From: Deltaproteobacteria bacterium
GTDB lineage: Bacteria; Desulfobacterota; WTBG01; JAGOGO01
Reading direction: 5' to 3'
NCBI GenBank assembly: GCA_017996625.1
Contig: JAGOGO010000011.1
Span: forward strand, 1-42,963
Length of the DNA: 42,963 nt
Shown piece by piece: positions 17,205-26,305 of the stretch. The number at the start of each line of letters is the position of its first letter. Within the stretch, counting starts at the first letter, position 1. Under the pieces are notes generated by a model. The model was given only the letters and a program-made list of their open reading frames with translations, was not told the DNA's origin and searched no databases. The translations under genes were made by a program, and so were the position numbers.

Positions 17205-17804
17205 TTAAGCCGCCCGAGCTGTCATAATTTCTTTATACTCGAGCAGGAGGGGAGATAAGTCGTGTTCAAGCAGATCCGCAAGGTTCTTCCAGTCCTGATG
17301 CTCCTGGGCAGTCAGCATGCTGTCAAAGAGATGTGAGGAGTTCCTCAGCGTATTACGCAGTGAGGCACTTTTCAGCTGTACGTTCTGAAAATCCAGTTTC
17401 AGGACCGCCTCGCTCTCGTGAAGCATGGCGAAGAATCCCTGACAAGACTCCATCAGGTTCCAGTACTGGCGGTTTGCTTCCTGATGGTTCGAGGTGCGGA
17501 ACAATCCCGAAACCCGATCGGCACTTTCCGACAGGCAGTCAAGAATCGAGCCACTATTCCTCAGAAAGGTTTCACAGATCTCCTCAGCGCTCATCGTCTC
17601 CACTTCAAGCGTCTGGATATCGGCGAGGTCCATCTGACTTGCTTCATGCGGCACTTTCTCGCCGAATGCCTCACCGTTGACTTTCACCGACCAGATCACC
17701 CGGTTCTTTTCGATCTGCAGATCAATAATTTCCTGCAAGACATCTTGCAGATTAGCGTGATAAGCGTGAAGAACTGTCTCGCAGCCGTCTATCCAAACTT
17801 TCAT
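17205..17804 (-). CDS. protein of unknown function in the flagellin-modification island
   Basis: 199 residues, not recognised. The first 75 residues alternate short strands with one helix (VWIDG, a helix around residues 18-32, VIWSVKVNGEAFGE, DIQTLEVET), which would suit a small beta-grasp-like domain. The remainder is predicted all-helical (about 75-199) with many acidic and Leu residues, reminiscent in size of flagellar chaperones. There is no signal peptide or membrane segment. A good AGGGG ribosome site precedes the ATG. It is in line with its neighbours (gaps of about 40 bases), so it is probably co-expressed with the glycosyltransferases. Confidence 0.75.
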   Translation of the reverse strand: MKVWIDGCETVLHAYHANLQDVLQEIIDLQIEKNRVIWSVKVNGEAFGEKVPHEASQMDLADIQTLEVETMSAEEICETFLRNSGSILDCLSESADRVSGLFRTSNHQEANRQYWNLMESCQGFFAMLHESEAVLKLDFQNVQLKSASLRNTLRNSSHLFDSMLTAQEHQDWKNLADLLEHDLSPLLLEYKEIMTARAA

Positions 17805-17838
17805 GGCGAACCCCTCTTCTTTGTATGTGAATGGTACA

Positions 17839-19728
17839 CTACCGTCCGAAAATTGCCCGCATCGTCTTGACCATCATTTCGATCCGGGAAACATAGGTAT
17901 GGTCGCGAATTGCCCGTGCATATCCACGTTGCGCAATATGCATCCGTTCTTCCTCTTCACGGAGGTAGTATCTGACCAGGCCCTCGATTTCTCCGGGGTC
18001 CCGGTAACAGACAACCTCTTTTCCCACCTCAAAGAGCTCTTCGATCTGCTCCTGGTAATCAGTGAGAAGAAACCGGTTGCATGCCGGCACATCGAACACC
18101 CGCTGGTTTACTGCACCCTTCATCTGCCGGCTGGTGGCGTTGAAATTGATTGTAGCAACATTATAGAAATAGGGCACTTCATCGTAATAGGACAACTCAC
18201 GGCCGTACCGGAACGTTTCAGCATCGAAGAGCTCGTTCCAGCCCGGGTCACCCACAATGGTGGGTGTGAAGGGGAGGAGTTTTTCTATACGTTCCATCCG
18301 GTACTGTCTGGTGGCCTCCCACGTCACCGCGGTCTGGAAAATCGAGCGCTTCTCCTCGGATAGCGCTGCAAGGACCAGAGCGGCTCCCGGAAACTGCCGC
18401 TGCAACACATCTTCCACGCTCCGGGATGGGGCGTGCGAAAATGAGCGGGCGATTTCCTTGAAACAGCTGGTCAGTGTTGAATCGACATCTGCTTTTAGCA
18501 GACGCGCCCGGGTTTTCTTGACCATTGAATTGCCGATAAACCCTACGTCGCATGCCAGGTGCGCTAAAGGATTGTGGAGGTGCGCCAGCGGCCTGAACCG
18601 CTGCTCGTCCACACCCAGAGGCATATAGAAAATGTGTTCGAATCCGAGCTTCTTCATTTCCGGAATAGTCTCCCGATCCCAGAGGAAGAGCACGCAAAAG
18701 GGACTGATCTTCTTCTGGTAGTGAGGGAGAAGAAGACTCGGGTTATCGACATACCACGAGGCAAAAGGCATTTCTATTTCGTTCAGGAACTGCGCTAATA
18801 CACCCTCCCGGTCCAGCCCGAGGTGATTGATAGTAAAAAGAAAATCAGGTCTGAACTGGAGAATTTTTTCCGACACCTCCTCGATGAACTCGCTTCCGTC
18901 CATCTCCTCCTGATCGATGGTCACAAGTTGAAACCGCATCCCGAGACGCCGCATCGCGCTGACCACCTCACCCATCAGAAAATACTTTGTTGTCAGCAGC
19001 AGTGCCCGCTCCGGGGCTTGGCAGAATTTTGCATATCGCAATCGATCCTGCATGGACTTCCTGGTCAGACGGGTAAACACTCGCACTACCGCATCATAGA
19101 AATCCGGAAAAATCTGCACCGAAGGACGATGGCTGAGAAAATGAATTCTCTCCAAAGAGGTGCCGGTATATGACGTGCTGATACACTGAGCCGCCTCGCT
19201 AACGTCCTCACCCACCCAGATGGTAAGGTTTTTGCGCTGAAACAGCGGACTCAGGTCTACTGCCCTCAAAGCTTCAGCAAAAGCATCCTCATCCCGTTCG
19301 ATAACAACAACTGGTTGAGAATCAGGTATTCGCTGCAGGGCCTCGAGCACATGGTAGAACAACCCTCCCCCGAGAATAACGAAAACCGCATTGTCATCCG
19401 CAGGAATCTGGGCAGCCCACTGTCGTGCTTCTTTGACCGGCTCCGACCAGCTGTAAAATCGTTTTCCCTGCATATTCTCAGTTGCATAGTCGAATCTGGT
19501 CTGACGGCCACGTAACGTCCCGGTATGGACCCGCTGACGAAAACAGCGATCGTCGAATTTAACACGCAGGTATGGATGACGTTCAAGAAAGAGACGGCTA
19601 TTCTCCTGCCAGTAGTCCGGCTGTCCCGAATGCCTGAGCGCATGCTGACCTAAAATGTTCTCAGGTGAGATCAAGGTGGCGTCTCTCTGCTGTTGTCCCT
19701 TGTTCCAGGCAAATTCTCGCATCGTCAT
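17839..19728 (-). CDS. Maf-like/CgeB-type glycosyltransferase
   Basis: 629 residues. The N-terminal third has a Rossmann-like segment (VFVILGGGLFYHVLEAL, VVVIERDEDAF, then LFQRKNL about 15 residues on; about 113-175). This resembles the core of motility accessory factor (Maf/DUF115) proteins that glycosylate flagellin. From about residue 240 it matches DUF3880/CgeB-type GT-B transferases (FRPDFLFTINHLG, ASWYVDNP, FYMPLGVDEQRF, CDVGFIGNS, and a C-terminal FDVPACNRFLLTD segment). The start at 19728 overlaps the end of the upstream TPR-GT41 gene by 68 bases, implying coupling. Donor sugar and acceptor are unknown; flagellin is the natural candidate. Confidence 0.82.
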   Translation of the reverse strand: MTMREFAWNKGQQQRDATLISPENILGQHALRHSGQPDYWQENSRLFLERHPYLRVKFDDRCFRQRVHTGTLRGRQTRFDYATENMQGKRFYSWSEPVKEARQWAAQIPADDNAVFVILGGGLFYHVLEALQRIPDSQPVVVIERDEDAFAEALRAVDLSPLFQRKNLTIWVGEDVSEAAQCISTSYTGTSLERIHFLSHRPSVQIFPDFYDAVVRVFTRLTRKSMQDRLRYAKFCQAPERALLLTTKYFLMGEVVSAMRRLGMRFQLVTIDQEEMDGSEFIEEVSEKILQFRPDFLFTINHLGLDREGVLAQFLNEIEMPFASWYVDNPSLLLPHYQKKISPFCVLFLWDRETIPEMKKLGFEHIFYMPLGVDEQRFRPLAHLHNPLAHLACDVGFIGNSMVKKTRARLLKADVDSTLTSCFKEIARSFSHAPSRSVEDVLQRQFPGAALVLAALSEEKRSIFQTAVTWEATRQYRMERIEKLLPFTPTIVGDPGWNELFDAETFRYGRELSYYDEVPYFYNVATINFNATSRQMKGAVNQRVFDVPACNRFLLTDYQEQIEELFEVGKEVVCYRDPGEIEGLVRYYLREEEERMHIAQRGYARAIRDHTYVSRIEMMVKTMRAIFGR

Positions 19729-22411
19729 ACTCGTTCTTTTGAAGGTGCATTTCACCGAGCAGCTTCCACGCTCCCGGATTCCGATCATTCAGGCTGAGCG
19801 AATGCTTCAGGCTAGCAATAGCCTCTTCGCTTCGACCCAGCTTCTGGTAGGCAACGCCTGCGACATACCATGCTAAGCTGGCAATGCCGGTCGTATCGAT
19901 CAGGCGCAGACTGATTTCCAGCGCCTTCTCCGGTTCACCCGCTTCCAGCTTCACCATCGCCATGCGCAGCATGCTCATACCCCGGATAACCAGATCCATA
20001 CTGTCGCCGGTCTGACTACTCCTCGCATCAGCAGGCATCTCCAATGAGGCTTCTTTTCCGTAGTCAGCCCAGATTTTTTTGAGGTGCACTTCCAACTCGC
20101 GGGTGAACACCCGGGGATTACAGATTGAAGAAGCCAGCAGGTTCCTCCTCATCCGAGTCTTGAGTTCTTTGATCTGTTCAGGGCTTCGAGCAAGAGCCAC
20201 TGCGGCGTCAACATACTCCTCGTCGGAATAGGCAATCAAAGGATCGAGGTCGAGATTCTTGAGGATGGAAAATCCGACCCGCTGAGCATGGCTTTCCCCT
20301 ACCAGGGTTATAACCGGAACATTCATCCATAACGCTTCCAGAGTAGTCACGGTACCATTATAGGGAAACGTATCGAGTGCAACATCAATGGAATCGTAGA
20401 GCCGCAAGTGGTCTTCACGGGTGACGGTATAGCCGAGACATACCAGCCGCTGTTCGGCAATGCCGTGCCGGCCGAACTCGCGAACGATGTTGTTCCAAAC
20501 CAAAGGGGTATTGAGCTGCTTGGCTTTTAACAGGAGCCGGCTTCCTTCCACCTGCCTTAAAATGGCCGCCCAGAGGCTGACTGCCTGGGGCGTAAGCTTC
20601 TGGATATTGTTGAAACACCCGAACCTGATGTCATTCATCTGGACGTCGCGAATCTCGGCCGGTGAAAGCCCTTCAAAGCCCTTGAACGTGAGAAAGCAAT
20701 GGGTAAGCCGAAGCAGCTTCTCTGCGTAACGGTAATCCTTATGGTCACACTCCGCGTACTGATCGGTAATCCGGTAGTCGATACGTGAAAGTCCGGTCGT
20801 ATGAGGATATCCCAGGTACGTCATTTGAACCGGAGCAGGTTTCCGGGCCATGGCCCGGAGTCGATGTCCGGCAGTATGCCCGGCGAGGTCAATGAGAATA
20901 TCCACTTCATCCCGATAGATTTCCTCGGCTACCTCCTGGTCGGAAAGATCATATATATATTTGAAGACGGTGCAGCTGTCGATTATCTCCTGCGTAAAGG
21001 CATCGGCATCCTTGGGATTGAAGTTGGCATAGCAGTAAACGTCGAAATCGCAGTAGTTGTGACTTGTAATGATATCCTTGATCAAATATCCAACTGAGTG
21101 TTCATGCAAGTCAGGCGACACATACCCGATGCGGATCCGTTGATGATGACGCCGTTCCTTAGGATGCTCGTAAGCCCCCACCTCTGCCTCGGTAAATGTT
21201 CCCCACTGCCTGTGGAGGTCGGATATCTCATCAAGCGTCAGATCGGTTGTAGCACAAAACTCCATGAAGCTTCCTGCCAGCACGTCTTTTCCTTTTAAAT
21301 CGTCGGGCGCAATGCGAAAACGCTCGATCAGGGCTCGTGCCTTATCCCACGCACATATCTGTATACAGGTATCATGAAGTGTTGCTAAGTCCGCCTTTTT
21401 CAGATCTTCATAGTTCAGGATCTTCTCGGAAAGCTTTTCCGCTTCCTCGAAGAGACACAGCTCTTTTTGCAGTCCGCACAAATTAGTCAGGCCGACGAGA
21501 CTCTCCTGTATATCGATCGACTTCTGATAGCACTCGGTTGCCTTCTCCAACTCACCGCGCTGGCGATAGGTGTTTCCCATATTCAGATATGCATCCGCGG
21601 CCGACGGATTGATCTCGATCGCCTTCCGAAAAAGGCTGAGAGCCTGATCGAGCCGGTTGCAGTAATGGTGTACAAGTCCAAGGTTGGTCAAGGCTGCGCT
21701 ATTTCCGGGTTCCAGACTGATAGTTTTTTCGTACCAGCGAACCGCATCGTCATATCGTTTCTGTTCCAGGGCAATGTACCCTCGGTTAAACCAGGCGGCG
21801 GCGTATGATGCCGCCAGATCGATCGTCTTCTGAAACCACTGTTCAGCTTCTTCGTAGCGATGCTGGGTCAGGCGAATGCATCCGATATTGTAGCTCGCAT
21901 CAGTGTAACGATCGTTGAGACTCAGTGCCTTCTCATAATAAGCGACCGCCTCGTCCAGATTGTTCTGTGCGCCGGCGACAAAACCGAGATTGTACCAGCC
22001 CTCGGCATCGTTCGGGTTCATTTTTACCGTGACCTGGTATATTTCAGCAGCTTCACCGTATGATTTCGTCGAGATGTAGGCACTGCCAAGCAAAAAAAGT
22101 CCCGGCCGGTGATCTGGATGAAGCTCCCGGAGCTTTCCAAGATATTCGATTGCATCTGCATAGAGTTTCCGGTCATGTGCAATGCAGGACAAAGAATAGA
22201 GAGCCTCAGCGTTGCCCGCATCCTTGCTGATTACCTTGAGAAAAATCTTTCGAGCACTCGTAAGATCGCCGGCCTGGTATGCTTCCCGGCCCTGCATGAT
22301 CAGCCGTGCCCGGTTTGCTGCCGCACTTTTCCCGTTCGATGAATCATGCTGGTGTGCTTTTTTTCTGTCTCGTGAATAGCGATGCTTTACCATAGTCAAT
22401 CGCCCCATCAT
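19661..22411 (-). CDS. TPR-containing GT41 (OGT/SPINDLY-like) glycosyltransferase
   Basis: About 916 residues. At least eight TPRs (about 35-335) precede a GT41 catalytic region (about 425-785). Its motifs are RIGYVSPDLHEHSVGYLI, with the conserved catalytic-region histidines, TYLGYPHTTGLSRIDYRITD, FGCFNNIQKLTP, whose lysine corresponds to the UDP-contacting lysine, and DTFPYNGTVTTLEALW. Two more TPRs follow (about 815-905), which is unusual. GT41 enzymes add one sugar to Ser/Thr hydroxyls of proteins. A strong GGAGG is badly placed for every start: 1 base before TTG 22432 and about 20 before ATG 22411. I use the latter. The Ser-rich flagellin nearby is the likely acceptor (inference). Confidence 0.92.
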   Translation of the reverse strand: MMGRLTMVKHRYSRDRKKAHQHDSSNGKSAAANRARLIMQGREAYQAGDLTSARKIFLKVISKDAGNAEALYSLSCIAHDRKLYADAIEYLGKLRELHPDHRPGLFLLGSAYISTKSYGEAAEIYQVTVKMNPNDAEGWYNLGFVAGAQNNLDEAVAYYEKALSLNDRYTDASYNIGCIRLTQHRYEEAEQWFQKTIDLAASYAAAWFNRGYIALEQKRYDDAVRWYEKTISLEPGNSAALTNLGLVHHYCNRLDQALSLFRKAIEINPSAADAYLNMGNTYRQRGELEKATECYQKSIDIQESLVGLTNLCGLQKELCLFEEAEKLSEKILNYEDLKKADLATLHDTCIQICAWDKARALIERFRIAPDDLKGKDVLAGSFMEFCATTDLTLDEISDLHRQWGTFTEAEVGAYEHPKERRHHQRIRIGYVSPDLHEHSVGYLIKDIITSHNYCDFDVYCYANFNPKDADAFTQEIIDSCTVFKYIYDLSDQEVAEEIYRDEVDILIDLAGHTAGHRLRAMARKPAPVQMTYLGYPHTTGLSRIDYRITDQYAECDHKDYRYAEKLLRLTHCFLTFKGFEGLSPAEIRDVQMNDIRFGCFNNIQKLTPQAVSLWAAILRQVEGSRLLLKAKQLNTPLVWNNIVREFGRHGIAEQRLVCLGYTVTREDHLRLYDSIDVALDTFPYNGTVTTLEALWMNVPVITLVGESHAQRVGFSILKNLDLDPLIAYSDEEYVDAAVALARSPEQIKELKTRMRRNLLASSICNPRVFTRELEVHLKKIWADYGKEASLEMPADARSSQTGDSMDLVIRGMSMLRMAMVKLEAGEPEKALEISLRLIDTTGIASLAWYVAGVAYQKLGRSEEAIASLKHSLSLNDRNPGAWKLLGEMHLQKNEYDDARICLEQGTTAERRHLDLT

Positions 22412-22465
22412 TACAAATTCCGCGTAATGCAAACCTCCTGAAAACGAGGCAGCCGTGGTTTGGTC

Positions 22466-24964
22466 TTACAGATACTTCTGACCCAGGAGAATGCTGCGGC
22501 CCCGTTCGCTCACCGCCACTTTCTTCACGCTTCCGAAGCCTGCCTGCGCCAGCCGCTTCAGCTCCACCTCATCGCTCTCGTGTCCCTCATAGAGCACTAC
22601 CTTCTGCCGTGACATCAGCCCGATCAGATTCTCCTTGTTCCGTACCCAGTTCATAACCGACAAACACGTGCATACATCCGCTCCATCTTCAATCGCGTCC
22701 GTCATCTCTTTGCGATTGAAATCTGCCTGCTGCCATCGACACTGCTGCTCAACTCCAAATTCCTCCGCCACGAGCCGACATCCTTCCAGAATGTCCGCCT
22801 CGTATTCGTAACCCCGACATTGCGCTCCCTCTCGAGCCGCCCAGACACTCAACAACCCCAGATTACAGCCCAGCTCCAGAATCTTCTTGCCGTCCAGACT
22901 CCCTCCACATGCTTCCCGCAGCGCCGGCCCAATATACGACCAGCGCTCCTCCCACGGCCGCTCTCCTTCAAAATACCGGCCATCTACATTCAACGAGTAA
23001 TAGGCTACGTACTTCCCCGGATAACTCGCGTTGCTCCTCGCCGCTATGTCCCAGGCCGCTTCAAGACGATTGTTCGTATGAATCGGGTTACCGGAAACGG
23101 ACCGTGGAACCCGATAGAAAAATCCATGGTCGTAATCATTTCTGCCCTCTGCAGGCTCGGCCTGATCAAAATCGATGAGGCAGAGTTCATAGTCAGGACC
23201 GACGAGGAAATTTCTTTCGAAAAGATCATTATGCAAAATACCTGCGCTGTTTACGGCTTGGATAATTCGGTGCTTCTGCTGTTCGACTCTGTTTCGCATC
23301 TCGGGAGGTATCGGCACCGCGTCCAACGTACCAACGTTGGGAAAATATTCCAGTACGCTGATCGTATGATCTTCACGCTCTCGGTATTCCTTGAGCCGGC
23401 AGACGTTTTCTACCCCGGCGAGTTGCCTCAGGTACTGGGCCTCCTGGTGCGGCGAGGCCAGTTTCGCCGGATTTTTATCTTTTGACAGCCGGGCCTTCCA
23501 CACCTCCAGCTTGTAGTAAATTCTTTCTTTTTCTCCTCCGTCACCTTTCGACACACTGGGGACGCAGAACGGCGCCCCAATGAGGTCATACCGCTTCTCG
23601 AATTCATCCCAGCTCATCTGTTTCGCTGCTCCATCTTTTCGAGCCAGAAAAACGCTGCGGCCCCGTTCGCTCACCGCCACTTTCTTCACGCTTCCGAAGC
23701 CTGCCTGCGCCAGCCGCTTCAGCTCCACCTCATCGCTCTCGTGTCCCTCATAGAGCACTACCTTCTGCCGTGACATCAGCCCGATCAGATTCTCCTTGTT
23801 CCGTACCCAGTTCATAACCGACAAACACGTGCATACATCCGCTCCATCTTCAATCGCGTCCGTCATCTCTTTGCGATTGAAATCTGCCTGCTGCCATCGA
23901 CACTGCTGCTCAACTCCAAATTCCTCCGCCACGAGCCGACATCCTTCCAGAATGTCCGCCTCGTATTCGTAACCCCGACATTGCGCTCCCTCTCGAGCCG
24001 CCCAGACACTCAACAACCCCAGATTACAGCCCAGCTCCAGAATCTTCTTGCCGTCCAGACTCCCTCCACATGCTTCCCGCAGCGCCGGCCCAATATACGA
24101 CCAGCGCTCCTCCCACGGCCGCTCTCCTTCAAAATACCGGCCATCTACATTCAACGAGTAATAGGCTACGTACTTCCCCGGATAACTCGCGTTGCTCCTC
24201 GCCGCTATGTCCCAGGCCCCCTTGAGACGATCCCGTGATGCAACCTGAAGGTCCACAGGTTGAACCTCAGAACACTGGCTTGAGAGCTTGTCGGAGGCGT
24301 GGAACAGGTGGTAAAGATCTCCTTGCTCCGAAACATCGCTCTCCAGAAGCTCGTAGCCGCATTCCAGCGGCGCGACGATGCTCTGCTCATCACTGCCGGC
24401 GATAATCATGAAGGCTGGACGATGCTTCGTTGTGTCAAGCCCGTCAAGAATAGTCTTTCCTGCCGCGGACACATTCAGGACGAGAAGATCAGGATTCGCA
24501 ATGTCGTATTCGTTCAAAATCGAACTGATCGTTCTGGCTTTCTCGCTCAGGTTCTGCGACTGCGGCGGCTGGTTCCAGAACCCCGCTCCGCTGGCCAGCG
24601 GCGATTCGGTTCCGATACAAGTGTAATTCAGAACGCCGCAGGCCGGCCGGTTAGCCATGCACTGGGCGCTCTTTTCCGCTTCCGCTTCAATCAGGAGACC
24701 AGTCCATCCTTTTCGTTCTAAAGAGACCGTTATGCTGGAGCAAAGACCGTCCCCCGCACCGACCTCAACAAAGAGCCCTTGATCGGGTCCGGCATGCTTG
24801 GTCAGCACGCGTGCCACGTCAAAAGATGAGATCCGTCCAGCTCCTGCATTCGCGGGCTCGGGCTTGGTGACGGTGTTTCCGATAATGTCGCATCGTTCGT
24901 GAGGATATTCGGCATTCCCTTTCACTGTGCAGATCCTTTCTTCGCTACGGATGATTGACGACAT
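22466..24964 (-). CDS. four-domain FkbM-like / methyltransferase / kinase-like / methyltransferase protein
   Basis: 832 residues. Domains: (a) about 30-200, an FkbM-like methyltransferase fold (LFVEVGAGDGLCSS, WTGLLIEAEAE) whose second hallmark has decayed; (b) about 249-437, a class I methyltransferase with KKILELGCNLGLLSVWAA; (c) about 440-630, a small kinase-like domain with GILHNDLFERNFL and LCLIDFDQAE, matching the catalytic HxD...N and DFD motifs of aminoglycoside/LPS-kinase relatives; (d) about 636-824, an exact second copy of (b). The two copies are identical at the DNA level. The ATG is preceded by hairpins and no clear ribosome site. A role in tailoring a glycan by methylation and phosphorylation is inferred from domains and neighbours. 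Confidence 0.85.
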   Translation of the reverse strand: MSSIIRSEERICTVKGNAEYPHERCDIIGNTVTKPEPANAGAGRISSFDVARVLTKHAGPDQGLFVEVGAGDGLCSSITVSLERKGWTGLLIEAEAEKSAQCMANRPACGVLNYTCIGTESPLASGAGFWNQPPQSQNLSEKARTISSILNEYDIANPDLLVLNVSAAGKTILDGLDTTKHRPAFMIIAGSDEQSIVAPLECGYELLESDVSEQGDLYHLFHASDKLSSQCSEVQPVDLQVASRDRLKGAWDIAARSNASYPGKYVAYYSLNVDGRYFEGERPWEERWSYIGPALREACGGSLDGKKILELGCNLGLLSVWAAREGAQCRGYEYEADILEGCRLVAEEFGVEQQCRWQQADFNRKEMTDAIEDGADVCTCLSVMNWVRNKENLIGLMSRQKVVLYEGHESDEVELKRLAQAGFGSVKKVAVSERGRSVFLARKDGAAKQMSWDEFEKRYDLIGAPFCVPSVSKGDGGEKERIYYKLEVWKARLSKDKNPAKLASPHQEAQYLRQLAGVENVCRLKEYREREDHTISVLEYFPNVGTLDAVPIPPEMRNRVEQQKHRIIQAVNSAGILHNDLFERNFLVGPDYELCLIDFDQAEPAEGRNDYDHGFFYRVPRSVSGNPIHTNNRLEAAWDIAARSNASYPGKYVAYYSLNVDGRYFEGERPWEERWSYIGPALREACGGSLDGKKILELGCNLGLLSVWAAREGAQCRGYEYEADILEGCRLVAEEFGVEQQCRWQQADFNRKEMTDAIEDGADVCTCLSVMNWVRNKENLIGLMSRQKVVLYEGHESDEVELKRLAQAGFGSVKKVAVSERGRSILLGQKYL
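22493..23057. repeat. 565-bp perfect direct repeat, copy A (3' end of gene)
   Basis: Read by eye, it is base-for-base identical to 23654-24218. The offset is 1161 bp, exactly 387 codons, so the repeat is in frame. Identity stops abruptly at both edges; outside them only scattered matches remain. Confidence 0.93.
23654..24218. repeat. 565-bp perfect direct repeat, copy B (middle of gene)
   Basis: Partner of 22493-23057, encoding the first methyltransferase domain of the polyprotein. Recombination between the copies would delete or duplicate a methyltransferase-kinase unit without breaking the frame. Confidence 0.93.
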
Positions 24965-24974
24965 CGTCAAAAGG

Positions 24975-25014
24975 CCCAGCTTGTCAGCTGGGGGTAATCA
25001 CGCCAACGGCGTGA
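24975..25014. other. paired stem-loops upstream of the polyprotein gene
   Basis: Two adjacent perfect hairpins: CCCAGCT/AGCTGGG with a TGTC loop (24975-24992) and TCACGCC/GGCGTGA with an AAC loop (24998-25014). They end about 10 bases before the ATG of the polyprotein. The arrangement resembles subterminal hairpins of IS200/IS605-type elements, but no transposase is present. A weak -24/-12-like GG-N10-GC arrangement on the minus strand (25025-25038) lies just upstream. The rest of 24965-25219 holds nothing I can name. Confidence 0.5.
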
Positions 25015-25219
25015 CTGAAGCGCAGCTATCTGTTTGCCGATGGAGAGTCCCCCTTTTCTAAAGGCAGATGCAGGAGGATGTGTACTCACGTCAAAATCCA
25101 CTCTAACCCTCCTTTACCAAGAGCAGGGAGCTAACAACTTCTTACGGCTCCATCATGGCCGGGCTCTCAGCAGAGGAACAGTCGCGATACGGCCGCTCCT
25201 CTATTGATGGCATTAGAAC

Positions 25220-26305
25220 TCATTCATAGTAGTTATAGACTCGGAAACCATGGTCCCGGCAGACTTCCTCTTTTCGTGCTTCATCGAGATCGCACTTCAC
25301 CATTTCCCGTACTAAAGTGGAAAACGGGACGCATGCTTTCCAATCCAGTACCGCCTTGGCCTTGCTTGAGTCACCGAGGAGTGTCTCAACTTCGGCTGGA
25401 CGGAAATAACGGGGATCTATTTCAATCAGACACCGGCCGTTTTCCGCATCGAATCCTTTCTCGTAGACTCCCCACCCTTTCCAGCGCAGATTAATCCCTG
25501 CCTCGCCGAAGGCCTGTTCGCAGAATTCCCGGACGGTATACTGCTCGCCGGTGGCGATGACATAATCATCAGGCTGCGGCTGCTGGAGGATTAACCACTG
25601 GGCTATGACATAGTCCCGGGCATGGCCCCAGTCGCGCTTTGCGTCGAGATTCCCCAAGTAGAGCTTATCCTGAAGGCCCAAACTGATGCGGGCAGCCGCT
25701 CTCGTGATTTTCCGGGTCACGAACGTTTCTCCCCGCAGCGGCGACTCATGGTTAAAAAGAATGCCATTGCTCGCATGGAGACCGTACGCTTCCCGATAAT
25801 TAATCGTAATCCAGTATGCGTAGAGTTTTGCGGTGGCGTAGGGAGACCGGGGATAGAAAGGAGTTGACTCCCGCTGCGGCACTTCCTGCACCTTGCCGAA
25901 GAGTTCGGAGGTCGATGCCTGGTAGAACCGCGTTTTCTCGTTCAAGCCGAGGATTCTTATCGATTCAAGAAGACGAAGCGTACCGAGCGCATCTGCATTT
26001 GCCGTATATTCAGGAGTCTCGAAAGAAACGGCAACGTGACTCTGAGCTGCCAAGTTGTAGATTTCATCCGGCTGCACATGCTGCACGATCCGAATAAGAT
26101 TCGTGGCATCCGTGAGATCTCCATAGTGAAGAACAAGAGAACGGTTCTTCTCGTGAGGGTCCTGATAGAGATGATCGATTCTGCCGGTATTGAATGAAGA
26201 GGCCCGTCGTTTGATTCCGTGTACCTCATAACCCTTGCCGAGAAGAAATTCCGCCAAATACGCGCCATCCTGACCGGTAATTCCTGTAATCAGTGCTCTT
26301 TTCAT
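25220..26305 (-). CDS. gmd: GDP-mannose 4,6-dehydratase
   Basis: Converts GDP-mannose to GDP-4-keto-6-deoxymannose, the precursor of GDP-fucose, GDP-rhamnose and GDP-perosamine, using NADP. The 361-residue short-chain dehydrogenase shows the [10 protein letters not shown] cofactor loop, the LHYGDLTD acidic motif, the STSELFG catalytic segment and the YATAK tyrosine-lysine pair. The segment [11 protein letters not shown] is typical of Gmd. ATGA overlap with the merR stop shows translational coupling. No fcl or rmd follows directly; the epimerase/reductase at 33020 is a possible partner. In this context it likely supplies a 6-deoxy sugar for flagellin modification. Confidence 0.97.
   Translation of the reverse strand: MKRALITGITGQDGAYLAEFLLGKGYEVHGIKRRASSFNTGRIDHLYQDPHEKNRSLVLHYGDLTDATNLIRIVQHVQPDEIYNLAAQSHVAVSFETPEYTANADALGTLRLLESIRILGLNEKTRFYQASTSELFGKVQEVPQRESTPFYPRSPYATAKLYAYWITINYREAYGLHASNGILFNHESPLRGETFVTRKITRAAARISLGLQDKLYLGNLDAKRDWGHARDYVIAQWLILQQPQPDDYVIATGEQYTVREFCEQAFGEAGINLRWKGWGVYEKGFDAENGRCLIEIDPRYFRPAEVETLLGDSSKAKAVLDWKACVPFSTLVREMVKCDLDEARKEEVCRDHGFRVYNYYE

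Noticed and set aside
22493-24218. Insertion sequence or transposon as the cause of the 565-bp repeat
   Set aside because: The repeat encodes a methyltransferase domain, has no terminal inverted repeats or transposase, and sits in frame inside one gene.
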